In this document: piece after piece, positions 33,444 to 43,567 of the stretch
How the letters are laid out: every line of letters begins with the position of its first letter
Position numbering within the stretch: the first letter of the stretch is position 1
Assembly (NCBI GenBank): GCA_009844885.1
Contig: VYAQ01000044.1
Location: forward strand, 35,716-99,715
DNA: 64,000 nucleotides
Source: Gemmatimonadota bacterium
GTDB taxonomy: Bacteria; Gemmatimonadota; Gemmatimonadetes; Longimicrobiales; Gaopeijiaceae
Direction of reading: 5' to 3'
Notes under the pieces: model-generated
Database searches by the model: none
Seen by the model: only the letters and a program-made list of their open reading frames with translations
What the model was told of the DNA's origin: nothing
Program-made: the position numbers and the translations under genes

Positions 33444-34592
33444 TCAGTCTACCCGGTCGAGAACGACGAGTGTGTCGTTTCCGAATCTCGAAGGGTCGAT
33501 CACCGACTTCCATCCCTTGAATCTCAACGTCTCCTCAGCGCGTTCCCCCGGTTGCCCCACAGGGAACGCGGGCACTCCGCCCTCCCCGACGATTACCGGC
33601 GCGACAAAAAGATACAGCCTGTCCACCAGTTCTTCACGGAGCAGGGAAGCCGCGAGCACTCCGCCACCCTCGCACAGCAGGCCGCGTACTCCGCGTGCCG
33701 CCAGCGCCTCCATGAGGACCGCGAGATCGAGCCGTTCGTCCCGCACCGGCACCGCGACGACATCCGCGCACCCGGCAAGGCGCCGCGCCAGACCCCCTGC
33801 CCTTTCCGGCGCAGTGGCCACGATGGAATGCGGGCCCGAGCGGCTCCGCAACGCGCGCAGCCGGGTCGACGCGCGCCCGCAACGATCCAGGAGCACGGCG
33901 ACCGGGGGCACCCGCGGCACCACGGCGCCCCGGGCGGTCAGCATCGGGTCGTCCGCTTCCCATGTGCGCGTGCCCACGAGTATGGCGTCGAATCCGGCGC
34001 GCAGCCGGTGCACTTCACGCCGCGACGCTTCGCCCGTCAGCCAGACGCGCCTTCCCCGGGCCGGAGCGATGCGCCCATCCATGCTGACGGCAAGCTTCAG
34101 CGCCACGTACGGAACCCCGGCCGCTGCGTTGTGGAAGAAGACCGGATTCTCCGCAGCCCAATCGGACGGCTTGCCGAACGGTCCATCCACAACCACGCCC
34201 CGGCTGCGCAGCCACTCCGCACCCCCCTTCTGTTCCACTCCGGGTTCGGCAGCCCAGAAGACGACCCGGGCGACTCCGGCCGCGAGAATGGCCTCGGTGC
34301 ACGGCGGTGTCTTCCCTTGGTGGCTGCATGGCTCGAGGCTGCAATACAGCGTTGTACCCCGTGCGTCGCCCACGGCCGCCAGAGCGGAGACCTCGGCATG
34401 AGGTCCGCCGTAGCCGGCGTGGAACGCCTCGCCGAGGACTTCGTCCCCGCGCACCACCAGCGCTCCCACCATCGGGTTGGGGTGCACGCGGCCCCAGCCA
34501 CGTCGGCCACACTCGATCGCACGTGCGAGAAGGCGGCGGTCCGCCCCGCTGAGGCTTCCGCATCCAGGTCCCACGCGCGGCGGCGCGATCAA
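33444..34592 (-). CDS. ribD: Bifunctional pyrimidine deaminase/reductase RibD
   Basis: The 382-residue protein has an N-terminal zinc deaminase (HPNPMVGALVV; zinc ligands in HAEVSAL and the CSLEPCSHQGKTPPC loop) and a C-terminal reductase (LKLAVSMDGRIA, AILVGTRTWEADDPMLTAR, LCEGGGVLAASLL). It converts the GTP-derived pyrimidine to the ribitylamino form. The start is taken as TTG 34592, which overlaps the upstream stop as TTGA. GTG 34574 is an alternative six codons on. No FMN riboswitch core is seen upstream. Confidence 0.95.
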   Translation of the reverse strand: MIAPPRVGPGCGSLSGADRRLLARAIECGRRGWGRVHPNPMVGALVVRGDEVLGEAFHAGYGGPHAEVSALAAVGDARGTTLYCSLEPCSHQGKTPPCTEAILAAGVARVVFWAAEPGVEQKGGAEWLRSRGVVVDGPFGKPSDWAAENPVFFHNAAAGVPYVALKLAVSMDGRIAPARGRRVWLTGEASRREVHRLRAGFDAILVGTRTWEADDPMLTARGAVVPRVPPVAVLLDRCGRASTRLRALRSRSGPHSIVATAPERAGGLARRLAGCADVVAVPVRDERLDLAVLMEALAARGVRGLLCEGGGVLAASLLREELVDRLYLFVAPVIVGEGGVPAFPVGQPGERAEETLRFKGWKSVIDPSRFGNDTLVVLDRVD

Positions 34593-35641
34593 AGCGTAAT
34601 CCGCACGGCGCCCGACGCGAACCAGTCCCGTGCGGCGGGATCGTACCCGCCGCCCCGACCGGTAAACGGATCGCTCACACCCTCCGCAACGCCGACCTCC
34701 AGCGAAACCTGGGAAATGAGGAAGTTGAACCATCCGCCCGCGAAATAGAGCGAGCGCTCGCTCCTGACCTGACCCGTCACGGGCGAGTTGCTCCCGCCCG
34801 GTTGCGGCACCCTGACGTCCGCATCGGAATCGTAGCGATCCCACCCGACACCGGCCATCAGTCCCAGGACGAACCAGTTCTTTCCCAGGGTTGCCCGCAA
34901 GGACGACACCGTGAGGTCCATGCGCACCTCGCCCGGATTCCCCCCGGCAACGTCACCCGCCTGCACATCGTTGTGCCAGCGACGGAAGGCGGAGACCGAG
35001 ATGCCGGGCAGCGTAAACGACTCGCGCAACAATCCGATCCGGGTCCCGAGACCGGGACCGGAGGACGCTCCGGAGAATCCGGAACCCCCCGGGAGCCGCA
35101 ATACCGAATAGGACGCGATCAGGTCGGCTGAGAGGACTCCTCCCAGCGCGGGGGCCGGCTGAAACCCGTCGACCACGCCGGCAACCACCGTGCCCCGCAG
35201 CCCCACGACCGCGAAGCTCTCCTCCTCGGTCAGTTCCCGGACCGACTGCACGGCAACCCGGGGCATCTGCATGGGGAGGCCGATCGCCGAGAGGGCCACG
35301 CTGATCCGGGGGGCGGCACCCAGGCGCTTTCCCAGGGTGCTCGCAGTCCCGGGGTTGTCGCTGCCCAGAGCCGTGGCCAGACCGATTCCCTGCTGGATCG
35401 CAAGCGTGGTCAGCGCGAGTTCACGGCACCTAGCCGCGAGGCCCGGCGCATTCCCCGCGCAACGATCCGCCAGATCCACGATCCCGTCGACCGAAGCTCC
35501 AAAGCTCGGCAAATCCTGGGCGAGGGCGGCGGGCGTCCGGGCCGCTGACGCGACCAGAACCGCCAGGCACAGGAAGAGGCCGCATCCGGAACGCAACACG
35601 GGACTCGTCAGGCGAGCCACGTCAGCCGGTCGGCTTGTCAC
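34589..35641 (-). CDS. Exported barrel-like protein of unknown function
   Basis: The 350-residue product starts at GTG 35641, overlapping the purM stop by one base (TAGTG). A signal peptide covers about 1-41 (ending PAALAQ). The mature protein is rich in short alternating strands and glycine, with LYFAGGWFNFLISQVSLEVGV and WFASGAVRITL at the C-terminus, which fits an outer-membrane beta barrel. It has a possible disulfide pair near the N-terminus (Cys in DRCAGN and ARCREL). No family is recognised. Its place between purM and ribD looks incidental. Confidence 0.68.
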   Translation of the reverse strand: MTSRPADVARLTSPVLRSGCGLFLCLAVLVASAARTPAALAQDLPSFGASVDGIVDLADRCAGNAPGLAARCRELALTTLAIQQGIGLATALGSDNPGTASTLGKRLGAAPRISVALSAIGLPMQMPRVAVQSVRELTEEESFAVVGLRGTVVAGVVDGFQPAPALGGVLSADLIASYSVLRLPGGSGFSGASSGPGLGTRIGLLRESFTLPGISVSAFRRWHNDVQAGDVAGGNPGEVRMDLTVSSLRATLGKNWFVLGLMAGVGWDRYDSDADVRVPQPGGSNSPVTGQVRSERSLYFAGGWFNFLISQVSLEVGVAEGVSDPFTGRGGGYDPAARDWFASGAVRITL

Positions 35642-36666
35642 TACAGGCCCCCAAGCTCGACCCCGCTGCCCACAACGACCTCCCCCGCGCTCCACGAGTC
35701 CTCTCCGAGCATCTCCAGCACCTGAGCCTCCCGCTCGCGCGCCACAACGACAAGCATGCCGACGCCCATGTTGAAAACGCGATACATCTCGTTCCGGGAT
35801 ACTCCGCCCGCCTGTTCCATTTGCAGGAAGACGTTGGGAACTTCCCACGATCCGCAGTCGATCCGAGCACCCAGTCCCTCCGGCAATACCCGCGGGAGGT
35901 TGCCTTCGATCCCTCCGCCGGTCACATGGGCCAATGCACGCGCCATGCCCGCTTCCAGCAACGGCCGCATCGTGCCCAGGTACGACCGGTGCACGGTCAG
36001 AAGCACGTCTGCCACCGAACGCTCCTCGCCCGGAAACGCGTCGTCGACGCCGAGTGCCATGCGCTCGAAGACGATCGTGCGCGCCAGCGTGTAGCCGTTC
36101 GTGTGCAGGCCGGACGAGGCCACCGCGATGATCCTGTCACCGGCACGCACGGCCGAGCCGTCGAGGATTCTGTCGCGTTCCACCACACCCACGATGAATC
36201 CGGCAAGGTCGTATTCGCCGGGAGCGTAGAAGTCCGGCATCTGGGCCGTCTCGCCGCCGAGCAACGCGCAGGAGTTCTCTTCGCAGGCGCGCGCGACTCC
36301 CCCGACGACAGCCGGAACCACGTCCCCGTGGAGGTCCCCCGTGGCCAGGTAGTCAAGGAAGAAGAGGGGCCGGGCGCCCTGCACCAGAATGTCGTTCACA
36401 CAATGGTTGACCAGGTCCTGCCCCACGGTGTCGTGCCGCCCCGTGGCGAATGAGACCTTCAGCTTGGTGCCGACGCCGTCCGCACTGGAGACGAGAACCG
36501 GCCGCGACAGCCCGCCGGGAACGGCGTACAGTCCGCCGAACGCGCCCAGTCCGGACAGGGTGTTCTCGTCGCCCGACGCGTCGATCAGCGGGCCCAGAGA
36601 GCGCTTTGCGCGATCGGCCGCTTCCAGGTCGACGCCGGTATCCTTGTAGGTCAGTGATTCGTCCAT
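35641..36666 (-). CDS. purM: Phosphoribosylformylglycinamidine cyclo-ligase
   Basis: PurM closes the imidazole ring to give AIR in purine synthesis, using ATP. The 341-residue protein has SLTYKDTGVDLEAADRAK at the N-terminus, VSSADGVGTKLKVSF, NDILVQGARPLFFLDYLA, the GGETAQMPDFY motif, ASSGLHTNGYTLAR and HVTGGGIEGNLPRVLP. ATG 36666 overlaps the end of the PfkB gene by 16 bases. Length and motifs are normal. Confidence 0.97.
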   Translation of the reverse strand: MDESLTYKDTGVDLEAADRAKRSLGPLIDASGDENTLSGLGAFGGLYAVPGGLSRPVLVSSADGVGTKLKVSFATGRHDTVGQDLVNHCVNDILVQGARPLFFLDYLATGDLHGDVVPAVVGGVARACEENSCALLGGETAQMPDFYAPGEYDLAGFIVGVVERDRILDGSAVRAGDRIIAVASSGLHTNGYTLARTIVFERMALGVDDAFPGEERSVADVLLTVHRSYLGTMRPLLEAGMARALAHVTGGGIEGNLPRVLPEGLGARIDCGSWEVPNVFLQMEQAGGVSRNEMYRVFNMGVGMLVVVAREREAQVLEMLGEDSWSAGEVVVGSGVELGGL

Positions 36667-37574
36667 GACGGTGCGCCAAGCTCCTTGAGACTGTGGACAC
36701 GGCGCGCCACAGCGCCGGCTTCGAGAGCCCTGAAGCGATCCACCGAAAAGGCCTCGACCGCGTAGGAACCGGTTGCGGCCCCGTATGCGGCTGCCTGGCA
36801 CAACGCTTCGCGGTCGAAGGTGCCCGTGTGGTCCAGATACCCGAGAAAACCTCCGGCGAAGGCGTCGCCCGCGCCGGTCGGGTCGATCACGTCGGGAACC
36901 GGCCAGGCGGGGCACTCGAAGACCCAGTCGCGACCGAACACGACCGACCCGTCCTCGCCCCTCTTGACCACGACGATGGCGGGACCCAGGTCCTGTATCC
37001 GCCGGACCGCACGAGTCAGATCGTCGTCCCCGGCAAGCTGCACCGCTTCCTCGTCGTTGACGAGAAGCATGTCCAGACGCGCAAGCACGCGCTCGAGCGG
37101 GCCGGGGGTTCGCTCGATCCAGAAGTTCATGGTGTCAGCCGCCACCAATCGGGGGGCCCGCACCTGGTCCAGCACCCTCATCTGCAGATCCGGATCGATG
37201 TTGCCGAGGAACACCACGCGCGAATCGCCGTAACCGGGAGGGACCGCCGGATCGAAATCGGCGAAGACCCCGAGCCGCGTTTCGGTGGTTACCCGGGCGC
37301 GGAAGTCGTCGCTGTAGCGTCCACCCCAGAAGAAGCTCTCGCCGGGCATCTGCAGGAGGCCCTCGAAATCCACGCCCCGCTCACGCAGGAATCCGAGCTG
37401 CGCCAGAGGGTAGTCGTCACCCACGACCCCAACGACGCGCACCTCGGTCAGCAGCGAGGCCGCCGCCGAAAAAAAGACCGCCGAGCCGCCGACCACGCCA
37501 TCCACGCGGGCCGCCCGGGTTTCCACCGCATCGAGGGCAACCGAGCCCACTGCCAGGATGGCCACCAGGCTCAC
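36651..37574 (-). CDS. PfkB-family sugar/nucleoside kinase
   Basis: The 307-residue kinase has the family's two signatures: VGGSAVFFSAAASLL near the N-terminus and DVIDPTGAGDAFAGGFLGYL near 235-254, whose GAGD aspartate is the catalytic base. Substrates in the family include fructose-6-phosphate, ribokinase sugars, adenosine and tagatose. The short form and the N-terminal ILAVGSVALD resemble sugar kinases with unclear substrates. GTG start, overlapping the argS stop (GTGA), and overlapping purM at its 3' end. Confidence 0.87.
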   Translation of the reverse strand: MSLVAILAVGSVALDAVETRAARVDGVVGGSAVFFSAAASLLTEVRVVGVVGDDYPLAQLGFLRERGVDFEGLLQMPGESFFWGGRYSDDFRARVTTETRLGVFADFDPAVPPGYGDSRVVFLGNIDPDLQMRVLDQVRAPRLVAADTMNFWIERTPGPLERVLARLDMLLVNDEEAVQLAGDDDLTRAVRRIQDLGPAIVVVKRGEDGSVVFGRDWVFECPAWPVPDVIDPTGAGDAFAGGFLGYLDHTGTFDREALCQAAAYGAATGSYAVEAFSVDRFRALEAGAVARRVHSLKELGAPSWTNH

Positions 37575-39241
37575 AACCTCACCATTCGCTCCGGCGCCTC
37601 GAGTCCCAGAACGGCAAGCCCGTTGCGCAGGACGATCCGTGCGGCGTCCGCCAGTGTCAGGCGGGCGTTGCGCAGTCGCTCGTCCGCGACCAGCACGGCC
37701 CGTTCGGGGCTCCGGGTGGGGTGACCCGTCTGGTACCAGGAATTGACCAGGCCGGCGGTCCTTTCGAGATAGTCGCAGACGACATGCGGGGCGCGGGCTG
37801 CGGCGGCCCTGCGCAGGAAGTCCGGGAATTCGCGCAACCGGTTGATCAACTCCCGTTCCAGGCGAGAATCGAGTGGTCCCGTGTCGGCGTCACGTGGGCG
37901 CGCCCACCCTCTCTCGCGTGCAAGTTCGAAGAGCCGGCAAACGCGGGCATGGGCATACTTGACCTTGTACACCGGATTCTTGTCGGATTCGTCCAGGGCC
38001 AGATCCAGATCGAAGGTCAGGTGGGCTTCGGGACGCCGCATGAGGAAAAAGTAGCGGGCCACGTCCGCCCCCACCTCTTCCACCAACTCCGCGAGCGTCA
38101 TATACGAACCCGCGCGCTTCGAAAACCGAACCTCCTCCCCACCCTGTTCCACGGTCACCATCTGATGCAGCACGTACTCGGGGTAGCCGGCCGGCCGGCC
38201 CAGGGCCTGGAGCCCTGCGCGCACCCGGTCCACAGTGCCGTGGTGGTCGGACCCCTGGACGTTGACCACCTCGCGGAAGCCCCTGTCCCACTTGGACATG
38301 TGGTAGGCGACATCCGGGAGGAAATAGGTCGGTGACCCGTCGCTCTTGACCATGACCCGGTCTTTCTGGTCGCCAAACGCGGTGGTGCGAAGCCAGGCTG
38401 CGCCGTCCTTCACGTAGGTAAGCCCGGTGTTGTCGAGATCCTGGATAGTGGCGGCTACCCGGCCGTCGGTGTAGAGGCGTGTTTCCGGATAGTACTCGTC
38501 AAAGCGGACGCCGAACTCGGCCAGATCCCGTTCCTGTTCCGCGCGCAATGCGCCAACCGCGTGCCGGCGCATTGCGTCCATGGCCGCGTCGCTGTCGTCA
38601 TTCTCGTAGCGGTCTCCGACCTTGTCGCGGAACGAGCGCGCAATGTCCACAACGTATGCGCCGTGGTATCCCCCCTCCGGCACCACCGCCTCGTGGCCGA
38701 GCAACTGCTGGTACCGGACGCGCACGCTTGCCGCCAACCTTTCGATCTGTGCACCGGCGTCGTTGAAGTAGAACTCCCGGTGCACGCGCCACGCCGACCA
38801 TTCGAGCAGACTCGCGATCGCGTCTCCCAGCGCCGCCTGGCGACCATGTCCCAGATGTAGCGGACCCGTGGGGTTGGCCGATACGAACTCCACCATGATC
38901 TCGCGTCCGCGCCCGCCGGAATTGCGGCCGTAAGCGAGGTCCGCCTGCTGTATCTCGTGGAGAACCCGCCCGACCGCCGACTCTTCCAGGAAGAAGTTCA
39001 GGAATCCCGGGCCAGCGATCTCGATCCGGTCCACGCCCCTGATCCCCTCCAGCCGCGCCCTCAACTCCAGCGCGATCTCGCGCGGCGCCCGGCGGAGCCG
39101 CGACGAAAGCGCCAAGGCCACGTTCGAGGCCAGATCGCCGTGGTCCGTGTCCTTCGGCCGGTCCAGCCGGAAGCGCACGTCCGCAGCGCCGAACTCGCCC
39201 GCCGCCTGGCGCAGCGCGTCCGAGATCCTCTCGGCGGGCAT
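37571..39241 (-). CDS. argS: Arginyl-tRNA synthetase
   Basis: The 556-residue class I synthetase has the ArgS N-terminal tRNA-binding domain, SANPTGPLHLGHGR (121-134, HIGH-type), the FYFNDAGAQIERLAASVR block, VQGSDHHGTVDRVRAGLQAL, and the KMSKS-like RFSKRAGSY. The C-terminal anticodon-binding helices end in GLEVLGLEAPERMVRL-like sequence. ATG 39241 starts the conserved domain. It leads a run of overlapping genes (argS, PfkB kinase, purM). Confidence 0.97.
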   Translation of the reverse strand: MPAERISDALRQAAGEFGAADVRFRLDRPKDTDHGDLASNVALALSSRLRRAPREIALELRARLEGIRGVDRIEIAGPGFLNFFLEESAVGRVLHEIQQADLAYGRNSGGRGREIMVEFVSANPTGPLHLGHGRQAALGDAIASLLEWSAWRVHREFYFNDAGAQIERLAASVRVRYQQLLGHEAVVPEGGYHGAYVVDIARSFRDKVGDRYENDDSDAAMDAMRRHAVGALRAEQERDLAEFGVRFDEYYPETRLYTDGRVAATIQDLDNTGLTYVKDGAAWLRTTAFGDQKDRVMVKSDGSPTYFLPDVAYHMSKWDRGFREVVNVQGSDHHGTVDRVRAGLQALGRPAGYPEYVLHQMVTVEQGGEEVRFSKRAGSYMTLAELVEEVGADVARYFFLMRRPEAHLTFDLDLALDESDKNPVYKVKYAHARVCRLFELARERGWARPRDADTGPLDSRLERELINRLREFPDFLRRAAAARAPHVVCDYLERTAGLVNSWYQTGHPTRSPERAVLVADERLRNARLTLADAARIVLRNGLAVLGLEAPERMVRL

Positions 39242-39420
39242 CGACCTAGCAGCCCGTGGACGGAGCCGCCCGAGCACCGAGAGCGGTGAGGCGCCGGGCC
39301 GGCAAGGCGCGACGAAGGGCCAGTAGCAGCGCTACGGGCCCGAGGAGCAACGCAAAGCGAAGCGGTCCGGCCCTGATGCATCGCCGCTCGAATGCCGGGG
39401 GGATTCTGTCCACGGGGCTG

Positions 39421-39783
39421 TTATTCGCCGCCCGTGGAACCGGCCGCTTTCCCGGCCTTGCCCGCCGGCTCGGTGCCGCCGCGCTCTCCGCCCCTCTGCT
39501 CCCCGCCTCCCGCGGTCTTTTCCGCAGCCTTCGGCTTCGCCTTCGCGCCGTCCGCGGCCGCGCCGTTCCCGGACTCCTCCCGGGCTCGCTCCCTGTACGC
39601 GTCCGAACGGTAGTCGGTGATATAGAAACCCTCGCCCTTGAACAGCAGTCCGGCGCCCCCCGAGATGAGGCGCTCGGCCCGGCGGCCGCACTCGGGACAC
39701 GGGGCGCGGGGCTCGTCGCTCATTCGCTGGAAAAGCTCGAAATCGCGGCCGCAATCGCCGCAGCGGTATTCGTAGGTGGGCAT
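39421..39783 (-). CDS. FmdB-family zinc ribbon protein
   Basis: The 120-residue protein begins with the putative regulatory FmdB zinc ribbon: [19 protein letters not shown] and [16 protein letters not shown], with zinc ligands Cys8, Cys11, Cys29 and Cys32. After residue 65 it has a low-complexity tail of alanine, glycine, lysine and glutamate. Function is unknown; homologues often sit beside unrelated housekeeping genes. Neighbours are argS downstream and the methylmalonyl-CoA mutase gene upstream (130-base gap). Confidence 0.9.
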   Translation of the reverse strand: MPTYEYRCGDCGRDFELFQRMSDEPRAPCPECGRRAERLISGGAGLLFKGEGFYITDYRSDAYRERAREESGNGAAADGAKAKPKAAEKTAGGGEQRGGERGGTEPAGKAGKAAGSTGGE

Positions 39784-39913
39784 CGTTGCGCCTGCCTGGG
39801 GAGCTTTGCGAGAAACCGTCCTGCGGCTTCAATGATAACACGACCCGCGTGAATCACTGCCGGCCACGCGCCAACCCCGACGCGACCGCCGACGCGGATG
39901 CGGAGTTTTCAGG

Positions 39914-41461
39914 TCACACGCCCGAGCCGTAGGTCCCCCACACGCTCCTCAGCGCGTCGCTGATCTCGCCTAGCGTGGCGTCAGCCTTCACGGCGTCGAC
40001 CATCACCGGCAGCAGGTTGCCGTCACCGCGGGCGACCTCCCTCAGACGGGCCAGCTGGCGTTCCACCGCGCCGGCGTCCCGGTTCGCCTTGAGGCTGCCC
40101 AGCGCCTCGATCTGACGCGATTCGAGCCGCTGAAAACCGGGCCCGGGTGGCGGCTCGGCCAGATCCTCGGTCTCGTATCGGTTGACGCCGACGACCACCC
40201 TTGTCCCCGATTCGACATCGAGCTGGTGTTTGTACGCTGCGCGGTGGATCTCATCCTGCATGAACGCGATGGCCTGCGAGGCGCCGCCGAGTTCGTCGAT
40301 CCGCGCCATGTGACCCAGCGCTTCCGTCTCGATGCGGTCCGTCAGGCTTTCGACCAGGAAGCTGCCGCCCAGGGGATCGATCCGGTCCGCCACGCCCGAC
40401 TCCTCGGCCAGGATCTGCTGGGTCCGCAGGGCCAGGGCGGCAGCCTTCGCGGTGGGCAGCGCGAGCGCTTCATCGTACCCGTTCGTGTGCAGCGACTGCG
40501 TGCCGCCAAGCACGGCGGCCAGGGCCTGGACGGCCACGCGGATCACATTGTTCATCGGCTGCTGGGCCGTCAGCGTCGATCCCCCGGTCTGGGTGTGGAA
40601 GCGCAGCCTGCACGACCGGTCGGAAGCTCCGAAGCGCTCCCTCATGGTGCGGGCCCAGATCCGGCGCGCAGCGCGAAACTTGGCCACTTCCTCGAACAGG
40701 TCGTTGTGGGCGGCGAAAAAGAAGGATATGCGGGGCGCAAAGTCCTCCAGCGCGATCCCCCGAGCCCGCGCCCGGCGCACGTACTCGACGCCATTCGCGA
40801 GCGTGAATGCGACCTCCTGGGCCGCGGTCGAACCGGCCTCGCGTATGTGGTAGCCCGAAACCGAGATCGTGTTCCAGCGAGGCAGCTCGCGCGCGCAGAA
40901 CGACATCAGATCGCCGACCAGCCTGAGCGACGGCTCCACCGGATAGATGTACGTGCCCCGCGCGATGTACTCCTTGAGCACATCGTTCTGGACGGTCCCG
41001 CGCAGCTGCCCACGCGGCACGCCGGCCTCGTCCGCCACGGCGGTGTACAGCGCGAGCAGGATGGGAGCCGTGGCGTTGATGGTCATCGAGCACGAGACGG
41101 CGCCCACGTCGATGCCGTGAAAAAGTGTGCGCATGTCCGCCAGGGAGTCGATGGCGACACCGACGCGCCCCACCTCCCCCGCTGCCACAGGGGCGTCCGA
41201 ATCGTAGCCCATCTGGGTGGGGAGGTCGAAGGCCACAGAGAGCCCCGTCGTCCCCTGACCAAGCAGAAAGTGGTAGCGCGCGTTGGTTTCTTCGGCGGTG
41301 CCGAAGCCGGCGTACTGCCGCATTGTCCAGCGCCGGCCCAGGTACATGGTGCGGTGGATACCGCGAGTATAGGGGAAAGCGCCAGGCTCGCCGAGGTCCT
41401 CGCCCGTCTCAAAACCTGCGGGCAAGCGGTCGTAGACGGCGGAGTCGTCGTGCGCGCTCAC
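39914..41461 (-). CDS. Methylmalonyl-CoA mutase, catalytic (large) chain without B12 domain
   Basis: The enzyme interconverts methylmalonyl-CoA and succinyl-CoA with adenosylcobalamin. The 515-residue chain covers the substrate barrel: [28 protein letters not shown] start (29-50), [56 protein letters not shown], and [15 protein letters not shown]. The C-terminal cobalamin-binding domain with DxHxxG is absent, so a separate small subunit must be encoded elsewhere, as in archaeal-type two-chain mutases. GTG start overlapping the biotin-carrier stop (GTGA). It completes the propionyl-CoA to succinyl-CoA route here. Confidence 0.94.
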   Translation of the reverse strand: MSAHDDSAVYDRLPAGFETGEDLGEPGAFPYTRGIHRTMYLGRRWTMRQYAGFGTAEETNARYHFLLGQGTTGLSVAFDLPTQMGYDSDAPVAAGEVGRVGVAIDSLADMRTLFHGIDVGAVSCSMTINATAPILLALYTAVADEAGVPRGQLRGTVQNDVLKEYIARGTYIYPVEPSLRLVGDLMSFCARELPRWNTISVSGYHIREAGSTAAQEVAFTLANGVEYVRRARARGIALEDFAPRISFFFAAHNDLFEEVAKFRAARRIWARTMRERFGASDRSCRLRFHTQTGGSTLTAQQPMNNVIRVAVQALAAVLGGTQSLHTNGYDEALALPTAKAAALALRTQQILAEESGVADRIDPLGGSFLVESLTDRIETEALGHMARIDELGGASQAIAFMQDEIHRAAYKHQLDVESGTRVVVGVNRYETEDLAEPPPGPGFQRLESRQIEALGSLKANRDAGAVERQLARLREVARGDGNLLPVMVDAVKADATLGEISDALRSVWGTYGSGV

Positions 41462-42009
41462 TTGCGTTCCACCTCGGCGAACTCCACCAGGATCTGACCC
41501 TTTTCCACGGCCTCGCCGGGGGCGACGAGGATCCGCTCCACCCTCGCGGCGGCCGTCGCCCGCAGTTCGTTCTCCATCTTCATCGCCTCGACGATTACCA
41601 CTGCGGCGCCCGGTTCCACAATCTCGCCCGTCTCCACCGCGATCTCGACAACCAGGCCCGGCATGGGCGCCTTGAGGGAGGCCGCTCCGCGTTCGCTTCC
41701 GGCACCGCCCGACAGCGCCCTGACCCGCGCGGCCCTGGCGTCCAGGACCTCCGCGCCCACGCGGTCGCCATCGATCTCGAACTCCCAGAATCCTCCGCTG
41801 CGTGTCTCCGCGCACACCGCCCGAGGCTTCCCGTCCAGGATCAGCGTTCGCATGCGGGCCGGGCCGGGCCCGGAAAGCGAGGCCTCGTGCGCGCTGCCGT
41901 CGATCACGACGTTCCCGTCCACGTCCACGACCACATCGTGCGTCTCTCCCGCCACGGACACCACGTAGCGAGACCCGGTTCCACCATCCACGGCCCGCGG
42001 CGCCCTCAT
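41458..42009 (-). CDS. Biotin carboxyl carrier protein of acyl-CoA carboxylase
   Basis: The 183-residue protein ends in a biotinyl domain with EAMKMENEL, biotin attached to Lys144. The N-terminal 100 residues resemble the linker/BT region found between biotin carboxylase and biotin carrier in fused alpha chains. Here the chain is split: the biotin carboxylase is the previous gene, overlapping by ATGA. It would move carboxybiotin from the biotin carboxylase to the PccB-like carboxyltransferase. Confidence 0.92.
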   Translation of the reverse strand: MRAPRAVDGGTGSRYVVSVAGETHDVVVDVDGNVVIDGSAHEASLSGPGPARMRTLILDGKPRAVCAETRSGGFWEFEIDGDRVGAEVLDARAARVRALSGGAGSERGAASLKAPMPGLVVEIAVETGEIVEPGAAVVIVEAMKMENELRATAAARVERILVAPGEAVEKGQILVEFAEVERK

Positions 42010-43523
42010 CCGTTTCCGTCGGCAACCGGAGCGAACCACGGAGCGGTCCCGGCGCGCCAATCGGAAAACCGGACGGCACCGTGCGGCATCCGCGGCGCCG
42101 GCACGGCGGCCCGGCGCTCGTGCTCCAACAGTGCCGCCGCTGCCACAGCGGCCGTGTGCGAGGCATCGTCGAGTCCGGCGTCGAACAGCTCCGGGTGTTC
42201 GGTCAGGTACGCAGTCGAGAGCCGACCGGCGAGGAAGTCGGGTTCCTCCACGATCCGGCGAAGGAGCGGAGCGCAGGTCGAGACGCCGGCGATCGTCAAC
42301 TCTCCCAGCGCACGTTTCATGCGCCGGATCGCCGACTCGCGGTCGGGGGCCCACGTGATCAGCTTGCCGAGCAACGGATCGTAGTGAAGGCCGATTTCGC
42401 TTCCCACTCCGATGCCGCCGTCCCAACGAACGCCGGGACCTCCCGGAATCGCGAGGTGACGCACCGTCCCCGTCGCGGGGAGAAACCCGTCAAAGGGCGA
42501 CTCGCTGGTGATGCGGCATTCGATCGCGTGGCCACGCAGGGGGATCTCCGACTGCCGCATCGGGATGGCCTCGCCGGACGCCACGCGGAACTGCCATTCG
42601 ACCAGGTCGACGCCCGTAACAAACTCCGTGACCGGGTGTTCGACCTGCAGCCGCGTGTTCATCTCCAGGAAGAAGAACTCCCCGTCCTGATACAGGAACT
42701 CGACCGTGCCGGCTCCAATGTAGTCCACCGCGCGCGCCGCACGGACCGCTGCCTCTCCCACTGCCCGGCGCTCCTCGGGACCAAGAAGCGAAGACGGCGC
42801 CTCCTCGATCAGCTTCTGATGGCGCCGCTGGATCGAGCACTCCCGTTCATGGAGATGCACCACGTTGCCGAAGCCATCGCCGAACAGTTGCACCTCGATG
42901 TGCCGAGGGCGTTCCAGAAACCGTTCCACATAGACGCTGCCATCGCCGAAGGCCGCCCGCGCCTCACGGGCCGCCGCGTCGAACGCGGCCGCCACCTCGT
43001 CGAGTCGGCGGACGACGCGCATTCCCTTTCCGCCGCCACCGGCCGCGGCCTTGAGCACGACCGGGAGCCCCACCTCGCTGGCCACCTCGCGCGCCTCCGA
43101 CCCGGAACCCAGCGGAGACGCCGTGCCCGGAACCACGGGCACCCCGGCGTCGGCCATGCGCCGGCGTGCTTCGGTCTTGTCCCCCATCGCCCGGATCGTC
43201 TCGGCTGTCGGCCCCACGAAGACCAGTCCGGCGTCCGCGACCGCCCGGGCGAAGTCAGCGCGCTCGGCAAGAAAGCCATAGCCCGGATGAACCGCGACCG
43301 CCCCCGTGGTGCGCGCGGCTTCGAGGACCTTGTCGATGTCGAGATAGCTCCGGGACGCGGCCGCGGGACCGATGAGTACCGCCTTGTCGGCGTGAACCAC
43401 ATGCGGCGAGTCCCGGTCCGCATCCGAAAAGACGGCGATGGTGCGGATGCCCAGCTCTCGCGCCCCCCGGATCACGCGCAACGCGATTTCACCCCGGTTG
43501 GCGACAAGTACCGATTCGATCAT
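42006..43523 (-). CDS. accC: Biotin carboxylase subunit of acyl-CoA (propionyl/acetyl) carboxylase
   Basis: The 505-residue ATP-grasp enzyme carboxylates biotin. Motifs: [34 protein letters not shown], the glycine-rich [51 protein letters not shown] and the [15 protein letters not shown]-terminal block. It is about 50 residues longer than AccC because of a C-terminal tail. Operon context with pccB and the mutase suggests propionyl-CoA as the physiological substrate of the complex (inference). Confidence 0.95.
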   Translation of the reverse strand: MIESVLVANRGEIALRVIRGARELGIRTIAVFSDADRDSPHVVHADKAVLIGPAAASRSYLDIDKVLEAARTTGAVAVHPGYGFLAERADFARAVADAGLVFVGPTAETIRAMGDKTEARRRMADAGVPVVPGTASPLGSGSEAREVASEVGLPVVLKAAAGGGGKGMRVVRRLDEVAAAFDAAAREARAAFGDGSVYVERFLERPRHIEVQLFGDGFGNVVHLHERECSIQRRHQKLIEEAPSSLLGPEERRAVGEAAVRAARAVDYIGAGTVEFLYQDGEFFFLEMNTRLQVEHPVTEFVTGVDLVEWQFRVASGEAIPMRQSEIPLRGHAIECRITSESPFDGFLPATGTVRHLAIPGGPGVRWDGGIGVGSEIGLHYDPLLGKLITWAPDRESAIRRMKRALGELTIAGVSTCAPLLRRIVEEPDFLAGRLSTAYLTEHPELFDAGLDDASHTAAVAAAALLEHERRAAVPAPRMPHGAVRFSDWRAGTAPWFAPVADGNG

Positions 43524-43567
43524 TGTCTGGCCTCTCCGGGGCCGGAACGGGGGTTTGGGGGCGGAAG

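Noticed and set aside
32145..34748. 867-codon plus-strand frame
   Set aside because: It is antisense to ribBA, ribE and ribD, all with clear catalytic motifs.
34593..34844. FMN riboswitch ahead of ribD
   Set aside because: This stretch is coding for the upstream exported protein, and no RFN-element core is seen.
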